From Methyloprofundus sp. (GTDB lineage Bacteria; Pseudomonadota; Gammaproteobacteria; Methylococcales; Methylomonadaceae), in assembly GCA_030636485.1 (NCBI GenBank), contig DAOVWV010000150.1:1-5194 (forward strand): a stretch of 5,194 nt of DNA, in the 5' to 3' direction. Shown piece by piece: positions 1 through 5,194 of this stretch; the stretch's first letter is position 1; each line of letters starts with the position of its first letter. The notes below the pieces were generated by a model. It had not been told where the DNA came from, made no database searches, and was given only the letters and a program-made list of their open reading frames with translations. The position numbers and the translations under genes are program-made.

Positions 1-672
1 AAGGAAATTATGCGTGCTTTTGGGCAGCTGCATAATATTTCCATGTGCCTACAGTCAAAAGGCCCTGATACCATTAAGCCGATTGCAGGTGAACCTGAAG
101 TCATACCAACTTATTCCTTGCCCGAACAAGGTGTTACATTCCGTTTTAAACCGGCGATGTTTACTCAGGTAAACTATGAAATTAACCAGCAAATGGTTAG
201 CCGGGTGATGCAGGAAATGGACTTTAATGCACAGGATCGGGTACTGGATTTATTCTGTGGATTGGGAAATTTCACTTTACCTATCGCCACCAAAGCCGGT
301 CATGTAGTGGGTATAGAAGGCGACCAACCGCTAGTTAATCATGCCAAAGAAAATGCATTATTAAATAATTTAACGAATGTTGAATTTTACGCGGCAGACT
401 TAAGTAAAGATGTCAGCGACCAGGCATGGGCAAAACAAAAGTTTAATAAGGTGATGTTAGATCCATCACGCGCAGGTGCATCAGAGGTATTACATCACCT
501 TAAAAAATGGAACCCTGAGTTAGTAATGTATGTCTCCTGCAATCCTTCTACCTTAGCCAGAGATGCGGGCATACTTGTGAATGAACTGGGCTATACTCTG
601 GTTAAAGCAGGGGTAATGGATATGTTTCCGCAAACGGGACATGTTGAATCCATCGCTTTATTTAAAAAATAA
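1..672 (+). CDS. rlmD: 23S rRNA (uracil-1939-C5)-methyltransferase RlmD, C-terminal part (5' end off window)
   Basis: SAM-dependent enzyme that methylates C5 of U1939 in 23S rRNA. The frame is open from the first base, so the gene starts upstream; the ATG at 10 is internal. About 223 codons are visible, roughly the second half of a protein that is about 430 residues in E. coli. The visible part holds the Rossmann methyltransferase domain: SAM motif I DLFCGLGNF (from nt 247), the LDPSRAGA motif (about nt 457-480), the nucleophile loop VSCNPSTLARD with catalytic Cys at nt 538-540, and the C-terminal FPQTGHVESIALF block with the general-base Glu at nt 646-648. The N-terminal TRAM domain and the Fe-S cysteines would lie outside. 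Motifs in order match E. coli RumA better than TrmA or RlmC, including the closing HVES block. All catalytic residues in view are intact. It ends with TAA, 3 bp before the next gene, and is probably the first visible member of the operon. Confidence 0.95.
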   Translation, partial: KEIMRAFGQLHNISMCLQSKGPDTIKPIAGEPEVIPTYSLPEQGVTFRFKPAMFTQVNYEINQQMVSRVMQEMDFNAQDRVLDLFCGLGNFTLPIATKAGHVVGIEGDQPLVNHAKENALLNNLTNVEFYAADLSKDVSDQAWAKQKFNKVMLDPSRAGASEVLHHLKKWNPELVMYVSCNPSTLARDAGILVNELGYTLVKAGVMDMFPQTGHVESIALFKK

Positions 673-675
673 AAC

Positions 676-1176
676 ATGTTTGACGATACGCTTCCCCAGC
701 GGTATATAGAGATATGTATCGCAACTCAGACATTAGACCTGATTGAAAATAAGCTTGTGCTGCACAGCTACCCCGTTTCAACAGCCAAAAATGGAGCGGG
801 TCAATTTATGGGGTCAGAGTGCACCCCAATCGGCTGGCATAAAATTCGCGCCAGAATTGGTGAGCAACGCCCCATTAACAGTGTTTTTGTCGGGCGACGT
901 GCAACAGGTGAAATCCATAGTGCTGAGTTAAGCCAAAAGCATCCGGATCGGGACTGGATCTTAAGCCGGATTCTTTGGCTAGGTGGGTTGCAGCCTGGTT
1001 TCAATCGTTATGGCAAGGTAGATAGTACATGGCGCTATATTTATATTCACGGCTGTCCAGACAATTTATTTCATGATAAACCCGAGTCTCATGGCTGCAT
1101 AAGAATGCGTAACACTGATGTTATGGATTTATTTCAGCAGGTCAATGTGGGAGAACTGGTTTTTATTCATATATGA
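676..1176 (+). CDS. YkuD-family L,D-transpeptidase / probable cytoplasmic L,D-carboxypeptidase (ElsL/LdtK-like)
   Basis: A 166-residue protein that is almost entirely a YkuD catalytic domain. The active-site signature is present: His125-Gly126, then Ser138-His139-Gly140-Cys141-Ile-Arg143, with Cys141 the expected nucleophile. A second cysteine (Cys127) follows the first HG. Upstream conserved blocks include TPIGWHKI (50-57) and the WILSRILWL segment (94-102). There is no signal peptide, lipobox or transmembrane helix: the start MFDDTLPQRYIE is polar, so the protein should stay in the cytoplasm. Most periplasmic YkuD enzymes are exported and longer. A short cytosolic subgroup, ElsL/LdtK of Acinetobacter, trims the terminal D-Ala from recycled muropeptide tetrapeptides, and I infer the same role here. 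The ATG at 676 has no clear Shine-Dalgarno. It lies one codon beyond the rlmD stop, in the same frame, suggesting coupled translation. Its stop overlaps the next start as ATGA. The YkuD family is certain; carboxypeptidase activity is inferred. Confidence 0.9.
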   Translation: MFDDTLPQRYIEICIATQTLDLIENKLVLHSYPVSTAKNGAGQFMGSECTPIGWHKIRARIGEQRPINSVFVGRRATGEIHSAELSQKHPDRDWILSRILWLGGLQPGFNRYGKVDSTWRYIYIHGCPDNLFHDKPESHGCIRMRNTDVMDLFQQVNVGELVFIHI

Positions 1177-2606
1177 GTATTCTTAAGCCGTTTTATAAGC
1201 AATGCACCCTAGCACCTGATGCAACTGCCTTTACAGAAGAAGAACAGAGCGTCAGTTATACCGAATTTAAAACCCGTATTGAACAGATCGCGGCTTTCTT
1301 ACAAACACAGCAAGTACAGAAGCAATGCATCGCCATTGCCCTGGAGCGTGGCATAGAGGCGGCCAACTGTATTTATAGCGTATTAAGTGCGGGGGCCATC
1401 TACCTACCTCTGGATATTAAAAACCCCGCGCCACGCTTAAACTTTATTATCCAAGATGCACAGCCCAGGTTTATTTTAGGTATCGGGTCTGCACCTGATT
1501 GGCTAGAAACACCTGAAATATGGTTAGATATATCCCAACGCCTATCAACAACCGCTGAACATTTTTTTCCTGACAGTTCAAAGCCCACAGATCTTGCTGC
1601 AATCCTTTATACCTCCGGCTCTACCGGCAGCCCTAAAGGTGTCGCCTTAAGTCATCAGGCATTAACCAATTTTTCTACATGGGCAAACAAGACCTTTCGC
1701 CTTAATCAACATGACCGCATCGCCAGCCTCGCGCCCTTGCATTTTGACTTATCTATTTTTGATTTATTCAGTAGCCTGGCTGCTGGTGCAAGTGTTTATT
1801 TTCTACCCTCACGCTTAAGTTTATCACCCAGCCGCCTGACTGGCTGGCTAAGTGAGCATAAAATAACCACATGGTATACCGTCCCCTCTTTATTAAGTTT
1901 TATTGCCCTTAAAGGTGCATTAACAACAACTGATCTAAGCTGTCTAAAACGTATCCTTTTTGCCGGTGAAGTTTTCCCCAGCCCGCACTTAATAAAGTTG
2001 GCCGAGCTGCTTGCTGACACTGAACTCTACAACTTATACGGCCCGACAGAAACTAATGTGTGCTGTTACTGGCAGGTAGATCGCCAGCGTTTATCTAATG
2101 ATCAAGCTATTCCGATTGGCAATGCCGCATGTAACGCACAGTTAAACATTGATGCCGATACGGGTGAACTTCTGGTCAAAAGCCTTAATAATTTTTCTGG
2201 CTATTGGCAGCAAGGCAAGCTGCAACCGGTTACTATTGATGACTACCCAACAGGTGATAAAGTATCCCTGAACGGACAAGGTGAATATCAATATCATGGT
2301 CGCTTGGATCGTATGTTAAAATGCTCAGGCTACCGGGTTGAACCCGCTGAAATCGAACACTGCATCAATCGACTCAACAGCATTGAAAGTAGTGCCGTCG
2401 TTGGCATAAAAGACCTGACCAGTGGACAGCGCCCAGCAGCGGCTATCGTATTAAAAAAAGGGGTTAACTTAGCCAAAGCCATTCAACCTTTACGCCAACA
2501 GCTTGCGCCATATATGCAACCCTGTAAATTTATTGTGCTGGATACTTTGCCCTGCCTGTCCAATGGAAAAACCGACTATCAGGCGATAGAGCAACTGTTT
2601 AAGTAA
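1173..2606 (+). CDS. Stand-alone amino-acid adenylation enzyme, probable prolyl-AMP ligase (PltF/RedM/PigI-like)
   Basis: A 477-residue ANL-superfamily enzyme consisting of one adenylation domain with no carrier or condensation domain attached. It should activate an amino acid with ATP and load it on a separate phosphopantetheinyl carrier protein. Core motifs in order: A2 LSAGAIYLPLD (71-81), A3 YTSGSTGSPKG (146-156), A4 HFDLSIFDLF (190-199), A5 NLYGPTETN (287-295), A7 YPTGD (358-362), A8 GRLDRMLKCSGYRVE (376-390) and A10 NGK with catalytic Lys466. Aligning by hand to GrsA gives pocket residues D192, L193, F196, T236, L262, A264, L288, V296, C297 and K466. From memory this is close to the code of proline ligases in pyrrole pathways (DLLYLALVCK), and the PltE-like neighbour agrees. 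The start at 1173 overlaps the preceding stop as ATGA. The nearest GGAG (1150-1153) is too far upstream to work well, so reinitiation is likely. Adenylation is near certain; proline is inferred. Another small hydrophobic amino acid is possible. Confidence 0.9.
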   Translation: MSILKPFYKQCTLAPDATAFTEEEQSVSYTEFKTRIEQIAAFLQTQQVQKQCIAIALERGIEAANCIYSVLSAGAIYLPLDIKNPAPRLNFIIQDAQPRFILGIGSAPDWLETPEIWLDISQRLSTTAEHFFPDSSKPTDLAAILYTSGSTGSPKGVALSHQALTNFSTWANKTFRLNQHDRIASLAPLHFDLSIFDLFSSLAAGASVYFLPSRLSLSPSRLTGWLSEHKITTWYTVPSLLSFIALKGALTTTDLSCLKRILFAGEVFPSPHLIKLAELLADTELYNLYGPTETNVCCYWQVDRQRLSNDQAIPIGNAACNAQLNIDADTGELLVKSLNNFSGYWQQGKLQPVTIDDYPTGDKVSLNGQGEYQYHGRLDRMLKCSGYRVEPAEIEHCINRLNSIESSAVVGIKDLTSGQRPAAAIVLKKGVNLAKAIQPLRQQLAPYMQPCKFIVLDTLPCLSNGKTDYQAIEQLFK

Positions 2607-2626
2607 ACAAGAATAAAACTCCCCCT

Positions 2627-3724
2627 ATGACCCAATACCAACACCTCCCGCCGGGTGGCGATATCCATGCCTCCAGACTACGCCTACAATATTGTGCACA
2701 AGAAAACCTATTAAAGCATGCCATTAGCACTGAACTAGGGGGGAATGGCGACCGTTTTCAAGATCTCGTCAACGCGCACTTGAAGCTCGGTAAACATTGC
2801 CTGGATAGCGGACTAATTTTATCCATCAATGCACATCTCTGGGGCTCTATATTTCCACTCATACTGTATGGCACGGATGAGCAAAAACAACGCTGGCTTC
2901 CCGCTTTACTTACTGGCGAAAAAATTGGCGGTCACGCGATTACCGAACCACAAACGGGCTCTGACGTAAATGCCATAACAACCCAGGCGATACAAACAGA
3001 CTCAGGCTTTGTACTTAATGGTCACAAACGTTTTATCACCAATACGCCTATTGCAGATGTGTTGCTTATCTACGCCAAATTAGATGGAAAGCTCTCTGCA
3101 TTCCTTATCAAACGAAAGGATGCCGGGGCAGACTTTAGCGACAATCCCAGTGTTATAGGCTGCAGCAGTGCTACGATGGGTGATATCCTCCTTAAAGACT
3201 GCCAGATTCCAGTCGATCGTCAACTGGGCAAAACAGGTGCTGGCGGCATGATGATACAAAATGCACTGGAACTGGAAAGAGCCTTTATTTTTGCCGGCAT
3301 TATCGGCATTATGCAATGGCAACTGGAACAGGTCATTCAATTTAGCAGACAACGCAGAACTAATGGACAACACCTAGGTGCAAACCAGGCCATCAGCCAT
3401 AAAATCGCCGATATGAAGTGCCGCATGGAAAGCTGTCTGTTATGGGTTAATGAATGTGCACGCTTGAAAGATTCAGCTAAACGCATTAGTTTAGCCAGTG
3501 CGCAGACTAAATTATTCGCCAGCGAAGCCTTTTTGCAATCTAGCCTGGATGCTATACAGATACTCGGCGCTCAAGGCTTAATGGCAGATAATAAACTCAC
3601 CACTCTGGTTCAAGATGCCATGGCCAGCCGTTTGTTTTCAGGCTCATCCGAGATACAGAAAAATATTATTGCGGCTTTGCTTGGAACCGGAACCGGATTT
3701 AAAGCTCAAGTACGGAATCCATAG
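2627..3724 (+). CDS. Acyl-CoA dehydrogenase-fold flavoprotein, probable prolyl-[carrier protein] dehydrogenase (PltE/RedW/PigA-like)
   Basis: A 365-residue FAD enzyme of the acyl-CoA dehydrogenase fold. Visible motifs: HAITEPQTGSD (103-113, flavin contact), NGHKRFITN (131-139), LELERAFIFAGIIGIM (214-229), SRQRRTNGQHLGANQAISHKIADM (split as 240-250 and 251-263), ILGAQG (312-317) and the C-terminal LFSGSSEIQ (336-344). The usual medium-chain catalytic Glu in the YEG motif is Ser338 here. Glu217 in the LER motif matches the base position of isovaleryl-CoA dehydrogenase and of prolyl-carrier dehydrogenases. Stretches such as NTPIADVLLIYA and MESCLL also recall PltE. It would oxidise a prolyl thioester to a pyrroline or pyrrole thioester in the cytoplasm. 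The ATG at 2627 is the first possible start: an in-frame TAA lies at 2600-2602 and there is no other start codon between. The N-terminus is about 20-25 residues shorter than PltE or PigA. The 20 bp gap from the adenylation gene carries only a weak AAGA. A short-chain acyl-CoA dehydrogenase is the alternative. Confidence 0.88.
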   Translation: MTQYQHLPPGGDIHASRLRLQYCAQENLLKHAISTELGGNGDRFQDLVNAHLKLGKHCLDSGLILSINAHLWGSIFPLILYGTDEQKQRWLPALLTGEKIGGHAITEPQTGSDVNAITTQAIQTDSGFVLNGHKRFITNTPIADVLLIYAKLDGKLSAFLIKRKDAGADFSDNPSVIGCSSATMGDILLKDCQIPVDRQLGKTGAGGMMIQNALELERAFIFAGIIGIMQWQLEQVIQFSRQRRTNGQHLGANQAISHKIADMKCRMESCLLWVNECARLKDSAKRISLASAQTKLFASEAFLQSSLDAIQILGAQGLMADNKLTTLVQDAMASRLFSGSSEIQKNIIAALLGTGTGFKAQVRNP

Positions 3725-3773
3725 GCTTGGCTTTATGATAGAATGAGCAGTTATTTATTTTCGTGATATAAAA

Positions 3774-4235
3774 ATGTTTCTACGTGTACTTTTAGCTTTT
3801 TTGATGGTTCCAGTTGTTGTTGCTGGAGTCGTTCCTTATTTACTCTCTCAGCAAGACCCTTTTCAAGGGGAAGGCAGTCTTTTGGGGCTGCTTTTTTTAG
3901 GCTCTGGCCTGGCCATTCTTTTATACTGTGTCAGAGACTTTTATGTATCGGGGAAAGGCACTTTAGCTCCCTGGGATCCACCTAAGAAACTGGTGACTGT
4001 TGGTTTATATCAATATATAAGAAACCCAATGTATGTAGGGGTTATCTTTATTTTATTAGGCTGGGTGGTGCTAACCGCCTCTCCCATTATTTTTGTATTT
4101 ATGCTTTTTTTAACGACCGCTTTTCATTTCAGGGTTAAACTCCATGAAGAACCCTGGGCCGAAAAAAATTTTACAGCTGAATGGTTAGCCTATAAAAGCA
4201 ATGTGCCCAGATGGCTCCCTCTATTGAATAGATAG
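3774..4235 (+). CDS. Integral membrane methyltransferase of the PEMT/isoprenylcysteine carboxyl methyltransferase family
   Basis: A 153-residue polytopic membrane protein. Hydrophobic segments lie at about 2-24, 34-54, and a long stretch at 88-120 that reads as a hairpin of two helices broken near TASP (101-104). The SAM-binding part of the family is clear: GTLAPWDPP (62-70), VGLYQYIRNPMYVG (76-89), the Glu pair HEEP (124-127) and the closing EWLAYKSNVPRWLP (136-149). These are the hallmark blocks of bacterial ICMT/phospholipid methyltransferase-like proteins in the inner membrane. The substrate cannot be read from the sequence; a phospholipid, an isoprenoid or another small lipophilic acceptor is possible. 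The gene follows the dehydrogenase after 49 bp on the same strand, so it may be read from the same transcript or have its own promoter. No good Shine-Dalgarno precedes the ATG at 3774. The length is typical for the small bacterial members and the reading frame appears intact. A functional link to the upstream pair is possible but unsupported. Confidence 0.85.
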   Translation: MFLRVLLAFLMVPVVVAGVVPYLLSQQDPFQGEGSLLGLLFLGSGLAILLYCVRDFYVSGKGTLAPWDPPKKLVTVGLYQYIRNPMYVGVIFILLGWVVLTASPIIFVFMLFLTTAFHFRVKLHEEPWAEKNFTAEWLAYKSNVPRWLPLLNR

Positions 4236-4297
4236 GCATCCTTAATTCAGGTCATCATCATTTGGCTTACCAACTTAGCACGGGACAGCTTATAACT

Positions 4298-4337
4298 GTA
4301 GGGTGGGCAATCTTTTCTGCCCACCCTACTTGTATTT
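4298..4337 (+). terminator. Perfect 12 bp hairpin with T-rich tail, probable intrinsic terminator between convergent genes
   Basis: The left arm at 4298-4309 (GTAGGGTGGGCA) and the right arm at 4318-4329 are perfectly complementary over 12 bp, with an 8-base loop at 4310-4317. On the + strand the stem is followed by TTGTATTTT, an imperfect T-tract, as expected for Rho-independent termination of the five-gene + strand run. On the - strand the downstream bases (AGTTATAAGC) are less T-rich, so termination of pyruvate kinase is less certain. The GTAGGGTGGGCA word is also one I associate with dispersed intergenic repeats in several bacteria, so the element may be a repeat that doubles as a terminator. 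The rest of the 146 bp spacer (4236-4381) holds no gene that I can see. Confidence 0.6.
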
Positions 4338-4351
4338 TACAAGAGACTTGT
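4329..4351. other. Alternative short hairpins next to the terminator
   Basis: CTTGTA (4329-4334) and TACAAG (4338-4343) form a perfect 6 bp stem with a 3-base TTT loop. The same ACAAG (4339-4343) can instead pair with CTTGT (4347-4351) across a 3-base loop. The two pairings exclude each other, and the first also uses the last base of the 12 bp stem. They may be part of a repeat element or simply chance in a short AT-rich spacer. No function is assigned. Confidence 0.3.
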
Positions 4352-4381
4352 CCCGCTCGCTTTATAAGTGGGTAGCCTATT

Positions 4382-5194
4382 TTATTGCCCTTGTGGCGTT
4401 ATACGCAATAATCTCATGCTGGGTTCATTCTTCTTGGCATCATCACTAAACCCTGATACCAGCAATATCCTATTGCCTGTTTTTGTTAACTCACACACAT
4501 TCGCAACCTTGTCGCACAATTCTTGCCCGGTGTATTGACTTTGTTGTGGAATATGAATCGGCACCACTCCCCAATAAAGGGACAATCGGCGACACACTTT
4601 CTCGTGACCACTAATTCCAACCAAAGGGGCTGATGGACGATCTGAAGATAATACCATTGCAGTGGTTCCACTACGCGTAGGCACAAATATCCCCTGTAGT
4701 TTTAATTCATGGGCTAATGATTTCACGGCACGCGCCACTGCCTTTCGGTCAGGCTCAATCATTTCCGCAGATTCATCAAAATCTGACATACCAAATTGGT
4801 CATGATGCCACTGATATGCTTCCATTTCCCGTAAAATATTATCCATGACATCAACCGCTAAAATAGGATAATCCCCACTCGCTGTTTCTGCCGATAACAT
4901 CACCGCATCAGCACTCGATAAAGCAGCCGTTGCAACATCACTGACTTCGGCCCGTGTTGGTTTTGGACTGCTAATCATTGACTCCAGCATTTGTGTTGCA
5001 ATGATGACAGGCTTGCCAAAGTAACGCGCATGATTAATTAAGTTTTTCTGTATTAAAGGCACCTCTTCTGCCGCCATTTCAATCCCCAAATCCCCACGGG
5101 CAACCATAATCCCGTCAGCAATTTGTAGAATATCATCAATATGCTGCAAGGCTTCTGGCCTTTCAATCTTTGCAATAACAGGTATTTCACTCCC
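4382..5194 (-). CDS. pyk: Pyruvate kinase, C-terminal part (5' end off window)
   Basis: Glycolytic enzyme that converts phosphoenolpyruvate and ADP to pyruvate and ATP. The reverse-strand frame stays open to the window edge, giving 270 codons of a protein usually about 470-490 long. The codon at 5147-5149 is an internal TTG, not a start. The first visible residues include AKIERPEA, which holds the catalytic Lys and a metal-binding Glu of the barrel. Then come MVARGDLGIE (metal-binding Asp), IIATQMLESM (catalytic Thr), PTRAEVSDVA and DAVMLSAETASG, which close the TIM barrel. The C-terminal domain follows with VPTRSGTTAMVLSSDRPSAPLVG and ends SMRLLRITPQGQ, where many relatives have a G-T-N type effector loop, so allosteric control may differ. 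Barrel catalytic residues in view are intact. It is convergent with the five + strand genes, 146 bp from the membrane methyltransferase stop, and shows no link to that operon. PykA or PykF type cannot be settled from this part. Confidence 0.95.
   Translation of the reverse strand, partial: GSEIPVIAKIERPEALQHIDDILQIADGIMVARGDLGIEMAAEEVPLIQKNLINHARYFGKPVIIATQMLESMISSPKPTRAEVSDVATAALSSADAVMLSAETASGDYPILAVDVMDNILREMEAYQWHHDQFGMSDFDESAEMIEPDRKAVARAVKSLAHELKLQGIFVPTRSGTTAMVLSSDRPSAPLVGISGHEKVCRRLSLYWGVVPIHIPQQSQYTGQELCDKVANVCELTKTGNRILLVSGFSDDAKKNEPSMRLLRITPQGQ

Noticed and set aside
10..12. ATG at position 10 as the start of rlmD
   Set aside because: The frame is open to base 1 and the protein would lack the N-terminal half of RlmD; the gene is cut by the window edge.
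1173..2606. D-alanine activation (DltA-like) for the adenylation enzyme, suggested by the cell-wall neighbour
   Set aside because: No dltB, dltC or dltD gene is present, the pocket residues fit proline ligases better, and the PltE-like partner points the same way.
3080..3373. 97-codon reverse-strand open frame inside the dehydrogenase gene
   Set aside because: It lies wholly within a well-supported gene, shows no recognisable motif and is an antisense shadow.
3683..3697. Tandem GGAACC repeat near the dehydrogenase C-terminus
   Set aside because: Only two and a half units, encoding a short Gly-Thr run in the C-terminal tail; no sign of function.
3726..3773. Possible promoter before the membrane methyltransferase (TATGAT at 3734-3739, TAGAAT at 3739-3744)
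   Set aside because: Both resemble a -10 box, but no acceptable -35 lies 16-18 bp upstream, and such AT-rich words are expected by chance here.
5147..5149. TTG read as a start codon for the reverse-strand pyruvate kinase
   Set aside because: The frame continues to the window edge with conserved pyruvate kinase residues (AKIERPEA), so the TTG is an internal Leu.

Overview
The window looks like chromosomal DNA of a gammaproteobacterium. The RlmD (RumA) fragment closely resembles the enterobacterial form, pyruvate kinase is of the bacterial PykA/PykF type, and base composition is moderate and even across all genes. I cannot name a genus. Both ends cut through housekeeping genes: rlmD on the left (+ strand) and pyruvate kinase on the right (- strand).

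Layout: five + strand genes run left to right. They are rlmD (3' part, 1-672), a signal-peptide-less YkuD-family L,D-transpeptidase/L,D-carboxypeptidase (676-1176), a free-standing amino-acid adenylation enzyme (1173-2606), an acyl-CoA-dehydrogenase-fold flavoenzyme (2627-3724) and a small membrane methyltransferase of the PEMT/ICMT type (3774-4235). The first four are packed with gaps of 3 bp, a 4 bp overlap and 20 bp, so they are very probably one operon. A 146 bp spacer with a perfect 12 bp hairpin separates them from the convergent pyruvate kinase gene (5194-4382, 5' end off the window).

The most interesting part is the pair at 1173-3724. The adenylation enzyme has all core motifs, and its ten pocket residues read by hand as D-L-F-T-L-A-L-V-C-K. 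This is close to the pattern I recall for prolyl-AMP ligases of the PltF/RedM/PigI group. The dehydrogenase next to it has the motif set of prolyl-carrier-protein dehydrogenases (PltE/RedW/PigA), with its likely catalytic glutamate at the isovaleryl-CoA-dehydrogenase position. Together they would load L-proline on a carrier protein and oxidise it to a pyrroline- or pyrrole-2-carboxyl thioester. No carrier protein, halogenase, polyketide synthase or condensation gene lies in the window, and the pair sits between cell-wall recycling and rRNA modification genes. That context is not one I know for this chemistry. Function is inferred from motifs only.
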